Shown in pieces: positions 6,549 to 13,827 of a DNA stretch of 13,827 bases; the first letter of the stretch is position 1, and each line of letters begins with the position of its first letter. The stretch is from contig JAFRLP010000628.1 in the NCBI GenBank assembly GCA_017431185.1, forward strand, positions 1-13,827, in the 5' to 3' direction. The notes under the pieces are model-generated. The model did not search any database, had not been told where the DNA came from, and saw only the letters and a list, made by a program, of their open reading frames with translations. The DNA comes from Victivallales bacterium. GTDB lineage: Bacteria > Verrucomicrobiota > Lentisphaeria > Oligosphaerales > Oligosphaeraceae. Made by a program: the position numbers and the translations under genes.

Positions 6549-7217
6549 ATGAAAAACAGCCACTCTTTTACCCTAATTGAACTTCTGGTCGTCATAGCCA
6601 TCATCAGCGTGCTGGCGTCGATGCTTCTGCCGGCGCTGAGCAAGGCGCGGGAGAAGGCCCGGTCGGTTTCCTGCATCAACAATCTTCGGCAGTTGGGGAC
6701 GATGACCCTGCTTTATGTCGAGGATTTCAATGGATGGCTGCCCAGGGCGTATGGTGACAGCATCTACTTCAGCCAGCGTCTGGAGAACAGCAAATACCTT
6801 AGCCGATCCAATAGGGCGATACTGTGCTGTCCGTCGTTCAAGCCCTTCAAGTTCGTGACTCACGGCCAGACATACGCCATGAAGACGCTTTATGACTGCA
6901 ATGTCTATCGGCAGCCAATCACAGTGGTGGCGGGCGGTGTGGACTATCCGCAGAGCGTGCCGGTCTCCCGTTATCCCATGTACCTGGATTCCGCCCGTTC
7001 CGCCAACGCCAAGCCCGCGGAGCAGTTCTACTACCTGGAGGGCAACAGTTACATTTCGACAACCGGTGCGGTGGCGAATGCCGCCCACCGCAATGACTGC
7101 GTGAACACCGCGCTTGCCGACGGACATGCGGGCGGCCTGGGCAAGTCGGATATGACGGACAGCAAGATTCGCTATTACCTGAACCGTTCCAACATGGCCA
7201 TGAAGTCAAACTACTGA
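6549..7217 (+). CDS. type II secretion/pseudopilin-like protein with prepilin N-terminus and DGH motif
   Basis: A 222-residue protein with a class III prepilin signal: a short polar leader, then [24 protein letters not shown] (residues 7-30) with the invariant Glu at +5 (E11). The residue before the predicted cleavage is Ser6, not the usual Gly. The following [20 protein letters not shown] (31-50) is typical of the large DUF1559-like pseudopilin family of PVC bacteria. Near the C-terminus is H180, ten residues, then D191-G192-H193, close to the family's H-X9-DG motif but one residue longer by direct count. The ATG at 6549 is supported by AGAAGGAG 8 bases upstream; an upstream in-frame TTG at 6513 is rejected. 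The gene is followed after 7 bases by the glycosidase-like gene, so the two are probably co-transcribed. Such proteins are expected in the inner membrane or periplasm; their role in carbohydrate loci is not established. Confidence 0.88.
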   Translation: MKNSHSFTLIELLVVIAIISVLASMLLPALSKAREKARSVSCINNLRQLGTMTLLYVEDFNGWLPRAYGDSIYFSQRLENSKYLSRSNRAILCCPSFKPFKFVTHGQTYAMKTLYDCNVYRQPITVVAGGVDYPQSVPVSRYPMYLDSARSANAKPAEQFYYLEGNSYISTTGAVANAAHRNDCVNTALADGHAGGLGKSDMTDSKIRYYLNRSNMAMKSNY

Positions 7218-7224
7218 GGTGAAG

Positions 7225-10200
7225 ATGAGACGACATTGGATTCCTGCGCTTCTGCTGTCCATGAGCCTGCTGGGCGGTGAACTGTTCCATTTCGACTTTT
7301 CGCGAATGGAGGGCGGGACATCCGTCCCCGCCGTTTTGGGGGATTACCAATGCGTCTCGGACGGCGTACACATGGTCATTGAGCATGGGGCCTTGCGCAT
7401 TGCCCCAGCCGCCAACATCTATGTGACTGGCGATTTTCCCCGTCTGGCGGACGAGTTGACCGTTTCCCTGTGGTTTTTGCGGAGGCAGCAGTCCTGGGAC
7501 ACGCCTTTGCTGATGCGCGGCAGTCACAGCGGGCCGATTGATTTTCTGGTGCAGTGCCGCTATGTCTATCCCGCGTTCTGCTACAAGAATCCGCTTGACC
7601 GCGGGCATTGGGAGGGGGTGTACGTCAACGGGCCGATTCCGCGTGACATGGGGTACGGCGACAAGGGCTGGATGGTCGGCAAAGGCCAGGCGCGCGCTGA
7701 CGTCTGGAACCATTTGCAGGTGACCTTCTGCCGCGGAGAGTGCAAAATCTACCTGAATGGCTCGCTCCTTTGCCACAATGTCAGTGACTGTCAGACGCTC
7801 TCCAGCACCTCCGACCGCATTTACCTGGGCTCCGAACGTCTCTCCCCTGCCAGTCCAGTCGGCTATCTCACTGGCGACTTGCTGATGAATGACCTGCGGC
7901 TTTTCGACCAGGCGCTGGATGAGAAGTCGCTTGCCGCCATTCATCAGCGGGAAAAGGAAAAATATCCGACAAAGGCTTTGAAACTGGAGGCCTGCAATGC
8001 GTATCCCCCAGCGCCGAACTATGACCCCGATTTCCGCATCAAACTGAGGAGGACGGCGGATTACGAAGCCAATGTGCTGCCAATGCTGGACAAGGCGGAC
8101 AAGCCGAAGACAGCACAGGCGCGCACCATTGTGCGGAATGGCGCCAGGATTTTGGAAATCGGCGGAGAGGAGTTCTTTCCGCTTGTGCTTTCACCGGCGG
8201 GCGGGCGTGGCGCTGCCAAATTGACCGCCAATGTCCGGGATTTTGCGGCGGCGGGAGTCAATCTGGTGAATCTGGGCGTCCCCACCGAAAAATGCTGGAA
8301 GGGGATTGGAAAATACGATTTTTCGGCATTGGATGAACGGGCCGACGCCATTCTTGCCGGCAATCCCCAGGCCAGGCTGATGGCTTGGATTATGCTGCGT
8401 CCGCCCACGGGCTGGTTCCCGAAGGAGTTTCCCGATGAGATTGAGCAGAGTTGGCAGGGACGGCAGTTGAACCGCAACATCGGCGGCGGCCCTCTGGGGA
8501 GCGATTTCTGGCTGGAGCAGTCGGATGCCTTTCTAACCGCCTTGGTGACGCATATCGAGCAGTCGCCCTACGCCGACCGCGTGTACGGCTATCTTCCTGC
8601 TGGCGGAGAGTCTGGGGAGTGGTACTGGCCAGGCGGGGTCTATCAGATGGTTACGGGATACTCCCCCGCCACGGCAAGGTCCTTCCGCAACTGGCTGCGC
8701 ACGGCATACCAGAATGAGGCGGCCTTGTGCCGTGCCTGGCGTCGTGAGGGGCTGACCTTTGACAGTGCGGAGGTCCCTTCGCCCGAGTCGCGTGAGCAGA
8801 TGGGCGACCAGGACAGTTTCCTGGATTTGGAAAGACAACAGCCCATAAAGGATTTCCGCCGCTACATGTGCGACCGCACGCTGCTGGCCATCCGCAGGGC
8901 GGCGCAGACCATCAAGGGAAACTGTGGCGGCGGAAAACTGGTTTTCCTCTACAATGGCTACAGTTTCTTCTCCACCTCGAAGAAACTGTACAACAGCGGC
9001 CTGCTCATTACCGAAGGAGTGCTGGAGACCCCTGAAATCGATGTGGTCGTCACACCCGTCACCTACGACAGACGAAGGTGGCGGGAGTACGGGGCGTGCG
9101 TGAACCCGTGGGCTGCCTCGACCATCCTGCACGGAAAACTGCCTTGGCAGGAGGATGACCCGCGCACGCATTTCTGCATGACCGCTGCCGCAGGACGCTT
9201 TGACAGCGCAGCCGAGACCTCCGAGGTGTTCAAGCGTGACCTGGGGCTTGCCTTGACCAAGAACATCGGGAACTGGTGGCTGCTCTTCGAGCCGCACTGG
9301 TGCCACGACGAGACCACGATGGAAACCGTGGCTACCTTGCAGCGCATCGCCACCGCGTCGTTGAAGCATCAACGCGCATCAGCGGCGCAGGTCGCGTTCC
9401 TCTGGGACGAGCAAAGCATTCTGGATTTGCAACGCATCAGGGGAAATTTCTTCTCGGATTTCTCCTCTCTGGCCTATCAGGGGGCGTTCCAGATGGGGGC
9501 GCCAGCGGATTTCCTGCTGAGCGGCGATTTGGAGAACCCCGCCTTGCCTGACTATAAACTGTACGTGATGCTGAATTTCTATCGGGTCACTCCGCGTCTG
9601 CGGGCGGCCATCGAGGCCAAGGCGAAGAAAAACCACGCCGTCGTCGTGTGGTGCTACGCGCCTGGCTATCTCACGGAACAGGGGCGAAGCGTGCAGTCCA
9701 TGTCTGAACTGACGGGGATTCGTCTGCGGGAGATGTCTGGACGTTCCCGGCGCAGTCTCACCATCTCCGACCATAGCCACCCCATTGCCAGGTTCATGCG
9801 CCGCAATGGGCCATCCTACGAAGTGGCGCCCGCCTTTGCCGTCGATGACCCGCAGGCGACCATTCTGGGGACAGCCGGCGCCCCTGCATTGGCAGTGCGT
9901 GAATATCCCCAGTGGCGTTCGGTGTATTCGCTGCTGCCGTTGGACAAGGAGTTGCTGATGGGATTGTGCGATTATGCGGGAGTCCACGTTTACAGCAGGG
10001 AATGCCATTTCCTGAGCGTCAATGACGGTTTTCTGATGCTTCACACCAACTCGGACAAACCGACCACGATTAACCTGCCTGGCGTCTATAGGGTCACGGA
10101 CTTGTATGCGGGACGCGAAATCTCCGCCGCCACCGCCGAATTCCCGATAGAGGCTCCTGCGGGGACAACCCTTCTGTTCCAACTGGACCGTCTGCGCTGA
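7225..10200 (+). CDS. secreted LamG-domain, GH42-like putative glycoside hydrolase
   Basis: A 991-residue protein with a Sec signal peptide (RRHWIPALLLSMSLLGG) and no lipobox Cys. Residues about 20-240 look like a LamG/concanavalin-type jelly roll (ELTVSLWF, KIYLNGSLL, NDLRLFDQALD), likely for glycan binding. Residues about 295-690 resemble a clan GH-A TIM barrel of the GH42 type. Candidate catalytic acids are Glu462 or Glu465 in GGESGEWYW (460-468) and Glu643 in the QEDDPRTHF segment. Residues about 735-830 resemble the GH42 trimerisation/amidotransferase-like domain (DYKLYVMLNFYRVTP, then VVVWCYAPGYL). A beta-rich tail follows. The ATG at 7225 has GAGG 5 bases upstream; an in-frame GTG at 7219 lacks a ribosome site. 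It is second in an operon with the pseudopilin gene. Beta-galactosidase-like activity is plausible but unproven. It could be an uncharacterised GH-A family. Confidence 0.82.
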   Translation: MRRHWIPALLLSMSLLGGELFHFDFSRMEGGTSVPAVLGDYQCVSDGVHMVIEHGALRIAPAANIYVTGDFPRLADELTVSLWFLRRQQSWDTPLLMRGSHSGPIDFLVQCRYVYPAFCYKNPLDRGHWEGVYVNGPIPRDMGYGDKGWMVGKGQARADVWNHLQVTFCRGECKIYLNGSLLCHNVSDCQTLSSTSDRIYLGSERLSPASPVGYLTGDLLMNDLRLFDQALDEKSLAAIHQREKEKYPTKALKLEACNAYPPAPNYDPDFRIKLRRTADYEANVLPMLDKADKPKTAQARTIVRNGARILEIGGEEFFPLVLSPAGGRGAAKLTANVRDFAAAGVNLVNLGVPTEKCWKGIGKYDFSALDERADAILAGNPQARLMAWIMLRPPTGWFPKEFPDEIEQSWQGRQLNRNIGGGPLGSDFWLEQSDAFLTALVTHIEQSPYADRVYGYLPAGGESGEWYWPGGVYQMVTGYSPATARSFRNWLRTAYQNEAALCRAWRREGLTFDSAEVPSPESREQMGDQDSFLDLERQQPIKDFRRYMCDRTLLAIRRAAQTIKGNCGGGKLVFLYNGYSFFSTSKKLYNSGLLITEGVLETPEIDVVVTPVTYDRRRWREYGACVNPWAASTILHGKLPWQEDDPRTHFCMTAAAGRFDSAAETSEVFKRDLGLALTKNIGNWWLLFEPHWCHDETTMETVATLQRIATASLKHQRASAAQVAFLWDEQSILDLQRIRGNFFSDFSSLAYQGAFQMGAPADFLLSGDLENPALPDYKLYVMLNFYRVTPRLRAAIEAKAKKNHAVVVWCYAPGYLTEQGRSVQSMSELTGIRLREMSGRSRRSLTISDHSHPIARFMRRNGPSYEVAPAFAVDDPQATILGTAGAPALAVREYPQWRSVYSLLPLDKELLMGLCDYAGVHVYSRECHFLSVNDGFLMLHTNSDKPTTINLPGVYRVTDLYAGREISAATAEFPIEAPAGTTLLFQLDRLR

Positions 10201-10203
10201 CCG

Positions 10204-12720
10204 CTATTGCGGGAACAGGACGCGGAAGCCGACATCCGAGGGGAGGTGCGGAGTGTCGTCGGACTCGTGGAGCGGCAGATAGCGTCTGCTGGCGGCGAAA
10301 CTGGCCCCCTTGATGACCCAGAGGCCGGGAGCGCAGGGGGTGTCCGTCCATTCCCGGACATTGCCCGCCATGTCGGCGGCTCCGTAGATGGAGGTGTCCT
10401 TGGGAAAGGAGCCTGGAGGTGCGGCCAACTGGTAAGTTGCGTGTGCCTGAAGGTTTTCAAAGGTATAGGAGTATTGCGTGACGAAAGTGTTTCCCCAGGG
10501 GTAGAGCCGCCCATCTACGCCGCGCGCGGCCTTTTCCCATTCATCGGCGGAGGGGAGTCGGCACGGGCGTTTGCATTGCCGTCCGAGCCAGGCGCAGTAG
10601 GCGGAGCAGGAGTCGTGCGTGACACCGGTGACGGGGGTTTCCCAGGTCACGCAGGAATGCAGTTTCCCCTGTTCATCCCAGGCCGGCTGCGGCGGCTGGT
10701 CGAGGGCGAATTGGAGCATCGGCAAATGTTCGGCGCGCCGGGTGGCTGGAAGGCTCTTCCAGAACTGGAAATACTGCCGATAGGTCACTTCGTGCTGCCC
10801 GATGAAGAAGGCCGGCAGTTCGGTGGGGACGCTGTTGACTCCCAGCAGCGCCTCCCCTGCGGGCACATAGACGGTTCCCTGCGGAATGACTTCAGGCAAA
10901 GGCAGGTGGATGCTGCGGCGTTCCCCGTGGCTGAGATGCAGAGGGTAGTACACAGGCGGTGAGCCTGGCGGCTCCAGGGTGCAGAGGTAGTCCCCCTTGG
11001 AAAGCTGGAAATCCAGCAGGGGGGTGACGTCTTCTATGAGGGGGAGAGGGTCAGCGGTCAGTGTGCCGTCCGCCTCGGTTATCAGACGGGCGAGACGGAA
11101 TGGGACGCCTGGTGGGGAACTGTCCAATTCGGTCAGGCAGCAGATGCCCCGCCTGGCGTGCTCCGCGCGGATGATGGCGGTTTGGAGTTCTCGCGGAATG
11201 TTGTCCTGGCTGGCGCCATAGACGGTTTGGATTTTGGAGATGATGCGCGGGATGTCATCGAATCTGCCGTCCTGCACTGCGAATTGCAGCCTTTGGCGGC
11301 ATAATTGGATGTGCAGGGTGCGCGTCTCCTTTTTCCAGGGGGAGACGCTGGTCAGTGAACTGAGCAGGAGTTCCGCGCTGTCAAAGTCGTTTTCGATTTC
11401 GCCGTGCATTTCCGCCAGCCTCCGTTCGGTGTCAGCCGTCATGGATTGGGCGTATGGCTGTTTGGCCAACAGGTAATTCTGCTGTCGGGTGGCGTGTTCG
11501 AGGCTGTTGCGCGCCCGCAGCATCACCGACTGGTACATATACATGTTGATGAGGTAGAGAAGCCAGAGGCTGAGGAGGAATGTCAGGATGGTGGTGACCG
11601 CAATGCCGGTTTTCACCGGATTGCGGCGCAGGGTATGGCGCAGGCTGGTCAGGACGTCGCTTTGAAAGGCGGTGACCCGTCGCTCTTCGCGGTAGGCGTA
11701 GATGTCGCGCAGGAGTTCGGGGACGGTCTGGTAGCGGTGTTCGCGGTTCAGGGACATCGCCTTGAGGATGATGGCCTCCAGTTCCCGCGGGAGGTCCCGT
11801 CCGGTGGTGAACTGCCGCGGATGCGGATAGGTGGCGAGCACCACGGACTCAAGGATGTCGTCCTCCGTCTCCTTGTCGTAGAAGGGATTGAAGAAGGTCA
11901 TCAGTTCGTAGAGGATGACTCCCAGGGTATAGACGTCGCTTCGGACATCCAGCTGGGAGTTTTCCGCGCCCGCCTGTTCGGGGGACATGTAGCGTGGGGT
12001 GCCCGAGAGGATGCCGTCCATGGTCATGTTGCTGGCGGAGAGAGAGTCGTTTTTGCGGCTGGCGCTTTGCCGGCTCCGCGGTTTGGAATGGGGGTGACGC
12101 GGTGCGCCGGATTCGGCGTCATGGCTGACCTCGCGGACCAGTCCCCAGTCGATGATGGTGACTTCGCCGTAGTTGCCGACACGGATGTTCTCTGGCTTCA
12201 GGTCACGGTGCAGAATGCCCTTGCTGTGGGCGTAGGCAACGCCCTGGCAGAGTTTGATGAAGATGTCCAGGCGTCGGGCAAGCGTGAATTCCCAGGTGTA
12301 TGCGGGGTTTTGCAGGGCCAGCTGACTGATGACGTGACGCAGGGAGTCACCGCGCAGCTGCTTCATCGTAAAATAGACGCCCCTGGTGGGGCTGACGCCC
12401 AGGCCGTAGATGGGCACGATGTTGGGGTGCTCCAACTGGGCGGCTGCCCGCGCCTCCCGCACCATCCGTTCCAGCTGGTCTTGGCGGGTGCTGTACTCCC
12501 TTTGCAGGGATTTGACGGCGACTGTGCGTTTCAGCACACGGTCAAACGAGGAGGCCACCTGTCCCGTGGAGCCTTTCCCTAACGAGGAGACGTCCTCCAA
12601 TGGCGGTTCCTGCACCACCATTTCCAGTCCCAGACGGGTCATCTCCTGCTGGAGAAAGCCGGATATTCCATCCGCTTCCCCGCCTGTTCCCGGGAGTGGG
12701 TTGGTTTCCTGGTCTGTCAT
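10204..12720 (-). CDS. transmembrane Ser/Thr protein kinase with PEGA-like segment and FGE/SUMF1-type domain
   Basis: An 838-residue membrane signalling protein. The cytoplasmic kinase (about 44-345) has the glycine loop GKGSTGQV (48-55), Lys70 in VAVK, likely Glu89 of helix C, HRDLKPEN (171-178; catalytic Asp173), a DWG (191-193) in place of DFG, and the activation end GTPRYMSPEQA (240-250), so it looks active. One membrane span is at about 371-393. The extracytoplasmic part has an alpha-helical stretch, a PEGA-like beta segment (about 538-612) and an FGE-sulfatase/SUMF1 fold (about 615-838; PAGEALLG, RLPSADEWEKAARG, YPWGN, DMAGNVREWTD, GFRV). The RGGSF...C...C region of true formylglycine-generating enzymes is GASFAASRRYL here. 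Both catalytic cysteines are absent, so the domain is probably a sensor or binder. The gene lies 15 bases after the upstream NYN gene. It converges on the glycosidase gene with 3 bases between stops. Confidence 0.92.
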   Translation of the reverse strand: MTDQETNPLPGTGGEADGISGFLQQEMTRLGLEMVVQEPPLEDVSSLGKGSTGQVASSFDRVLKRTVAVKSLQREYSTRQDQLERMVREARAAAQLEHPNIVPIYGLGVSPTRGVYFTMKQLRGDSLRHVISQLALQNPAYTWEFTLARRLDIFIKLCQGVAYAHSKGILHRDLKPENIRVGNYGEVTIIDWGLVREVSHDAESGAPRHPHSKPRSRQSASRKNDSLSASNMTMDGILSGTPRYMSPEQAGAENSQLDVRSDVYTLGVILYELMTFFNPFYDKETEDDILESVVLATYPHPRQFTTGRDLPRELEAIILKAMSLNREHRYQTVPELLRDIYAYREERRVTAFQSDVLTSLRHTLRRNPVKTGIAVTTILTFLLSLWLLYLINMYMYQSVMLRARNSLEHATRQQNYLLAKQPYAQSMTADTERRLAEMHGEIENDFDSAELLLSSLTSVSPWKKETRTLHIQLCRQRLQFAVQDGRFDDIPRIISKIQTVYGASQDNIPRELQTAIIRAEHARRGICCLTELDSSPPGVPFRLARLITEADGTLTADPLPLIEDVTPLLDFQLSKGDYLCTLEPPGSPPVYYPLHLSHGERRSIHLPLPEVIPQGTVYVPAGEALLGVNSVPTELPAFFIGQHEVTYRQYFQFWKSLPATRRAEHLPMLQFALDQPPQPAWDEQGKLHSCVTWETPVTGVTHDSCSAYCAWLGRQCKRPCRLPSADEWEKAARGVDGRLYPWGNTFVTQYSYTFENLQAHATYQLAAPPGSFPKDTSIYGAADMAGNVREWTDTPCAPGLWVIKGASFAASRRYLPLHESDDTPHLPSDVGFRVLFPQ

Positions 12721-12735
12721 CAGGGTGTGCGGGCG

Positions 12736-13827
12736 CTACAACGTGGCGGCCCCGAGGAATTTATTGAAGGCCTGGGTGGAGACGATGGCGTCGAGAGCGG
12801 GTTTGGCCTTCATGCAGAGGTCGTGGTCGTCGGAGACCAGCCAGTAGAGGTCGTCCGCCCGTTTGTGGTGGAGCACATAGTCGATGATGTAGTTGTCGGC
12901 GTTGTGTTCCTCCTGGCTGCGTTTGGCGAAGATGATGTCCACGTTGGGGAAGCGCTCCACGGTATTGCGGAGAGGGTCATTGCCGTCATAGACAACCTTG
13001 ATTTTACGGAAACGCCCGCCTATGCTGATGCACCTTCTGTTGAAGGCAAGCCGCACTTCCGTGTTATTGCCTTTGCGCTCGTTGATGAGCCGGTTCCAGT
13101 AATCGGAGCGGCGGATGACATTGTAGGCGTCCAGGAAGATGGTGACCTGCGGCATCTCGGGGCGATTGGACAGGTCGAGGATTTCGGGAATGTCGCCTGG
13201 GATGCGCTGGCGTGGCGGCATGACGTGCTGCTCCAGGCGGAGGTTGTGCCAGAGCCGCTCCTGTTCCGTGCTGGCGCTGTTGATTTCCGCAAGTTCCTGC
13301 GGCGTGAGCATGCCGATGACCTGGGCGCGGTTGGCGCAGTCGCGCAGGCGCAGCAGGAAGTCGGGCAATCTCTCGTCCATGGTCACGCCTTTGATTTTGG
13401 CCATCAGATGGTGATAGAGGAATGGCTGGCAGACTTTGTGCTCTTCGCCTCCCTGCTGCAGTTGGCCCTGCAGGGCCTCCTGCATTTTTTCAAGTTGTCG
13501 CAGCGCATGTTCTGTGTCGGGATGGACAACCAGAGCCTCCTGCACGGTATTCTGCAACTCTGCGTAGAGTTTGTCCAGAACGGAGAGTTTCTCGCGGAGG
13601 GCTGCACGGGTTCCGTGCAGTTCGTTGGACTGTCGCTGCACTTCCAGGATGTGCCTGGCCTCGAAGATGGCCTGTTCGACATCATCCTTGACCTGCTGGC
13701 TTTCGGTGAGCCATTCATTGTCCACACCCAGAAGGCGGCGGCGTTCCTGCGTGACGGCCTCGGTGAGCTGCTGTTGATGTTCGGATTGGATTCTCTGTAG
13801 TTCCTCCTCATGCTCATGGACGAGCCG
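12736..13827 (-). CDS. coiled-coil plus NYN (PIN-like) ribonuclease-domain protein, 5' end beyond the window
   Basis: The minus-strand frame has no stop between 13725 and the window edge, so at least 363 residues are visible and the true start lies outside. An internal GTG at 13725 is not a convincing start, because the charged heptad-like sequence continues through it. Counting from the first visible codon, residues 1 to about 125 are a Gln/Glu-rich coiled coil. Residues about 226-363 form an NYN-type metal-dependent nuclease domain: FLDAYNV (Asp233), VYDG (Asp282), ADNYIID (Asp311, Asp316) and VSDDHDL (Asp333, Asp334, Asp336). These acidic positions are what a PIN/NYN active site needs, so RNase activity is plausible. 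The protein resembles the YacP-like NYN group but is much longer. The kinase gene follows after 15 bases, in the same operon. Target RNA and role are unknown. Confidence 0.85.
   Translation of the reverse strand, partial: RLVHEHEEELQRIQSEHQQQLTEAVTQERRRLLGVDNEWLTESQQVKDDVEQAIFEARHILEVQRQSNELHGTRAALREKLSVLDKLYAELQNTVQEALVVHPDTEHALRQLEKMQEALQGQLQQGGEEHKVCQPFLYHHLMAKIKGVTMDERLPDFLLRLRDCANRAQVIGMLTPQELAEINSASTEQERLWHNLRLEQHVMPPRQRIPGDIPEILDLSNRPEMPQVTIFLDAYNVIRRSDYWNRLINERKGNNTEVRLAFNRRCISIGGRFRKIKVVYDGNDPLRNTVERFPNVDIIFAKRSQEEHNADNYIIDYVLHHKRADDLYWLVSDDHDLCMKAKPALDAIVSTQAFNKFLGAATL

Noticed and set aside
6434..6682. Upstream extension of the AraC gene to 6682
   Set aside because: It would run through the divergent promoters and into the pseudopilin gene. 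The extra 83 residues are the antisense of that gene.
6919..10182. Minus-strand frames within the glycosidase region (6919-7944, 8533-9372, 9379-10182)
   Set aside because: They are antisense to the pseudopilin and glycosidase genes, with no recognisable domains.
10201..10212. CCGC-TATT-GCGG as a bidirectional terminator between convergent genes
   Set aside because: The stem is only 4 bp with no U-tract on either strand, and it overlaps the kinase stop codon.
10204..10320. Variable region of a diversity-generating retroelement in the C-terminal FGE-like fold
   Set aside because: FGE/C-type-lectin folds are common DGR targets. However, this C-terminus is not enriched in AAC/AAT codons, no template repeat was noticed, and no reverse transcriptase is in the window.
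13723..13725. GTG at 13725 as the start of the NYN gene
   Set aside because: The frame stays open to the window edge with continuous coiled-coil sequence, so the gene most likely starts outside the window.
11404..13800. Long plus-strand frames (11404-12582 and 12727-13800)
   Set aside because: They are antisense to the kinase and NYN genes, whose catalytic motifs are intact. No ribosome sites or domains support them.

Overview
The window looks like a chromosomal segment from a Lentisphaerota/Victivallis-type bacterium or a close relative in the Planctomycetota-Verrucomicrobiota-Chlamydiota group. This is inferred from gene content. It carries a type II pseudopilin-like protein with a DGH motif, encoded directly ahead of a large secreted glycosidase-like protein and divergent from an AraC regulator. 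It also carries a membrane Ser/Thr kinase fused to an FGE/SUMF1-type domain, and a giant VIT/VWA/DUF2135 protein. No rRNA, tRNA, transposase, integrase or CRISPR array was seen. No stretch of more than about 300 bases lacks a gene; the longest gene-free stretch is the 204 bases at 5068-5271.

Layout: (1) Positions 1-113 are non-coding and hold a 15-bp inverted repeat downstream of the first operon. (2) Positions 114-5067, minus strand, form a tight three-gene operon. In transcription order it encodes a GltS-family Na+/glutamate symporter, a standalone NFACT-R (DUF814) RNA-binding protein and a 1045-residue secreted VIT-VWA-TPR-DUF2135-LysM protein. A good sigma70-like promoter sits upstream, with its -35 box at the centre of a 20-bp palindrome. 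(3) Positions 5068-5271 hold that promoter and two oppositely oriented period-9 repeat tracts sharing the core GTCCTTT. (4) Positions 5272-5604, plus strand, encode a short protein resembling the C-terminal part of DUF697/YcjF-like GTPase proteins, probably a remnant.

(5) Positions 5630-10200 form a self-contained sugar-response-like locus. A minus-strand AraC regulator is divergent from a plus-strand pair, a pseudopilin-like gene and a 991-residue LamG plus GH42-like protein, with interleaved divergent promoters at 6465-6518. A working model is that AraC senses a glycan product and controls a secreted glycosidase and its accompanying pseudopilin. (6) Positions 10204-13827, minus strand, hold the end of another operon that enters from beyond the right edge. 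It contains a coiled-coil plus NYN-type (PIN-like) nuclease protein, cut by the window edge, then a transmembrane kinase with a PEGA-like segment and an FGE-like domain lacking the catalytic cysteines. This operon converges on the glycosidase gene with only 3 bases between stop codons.

All functional calls come from reading motifs by eye; no database search was possible.
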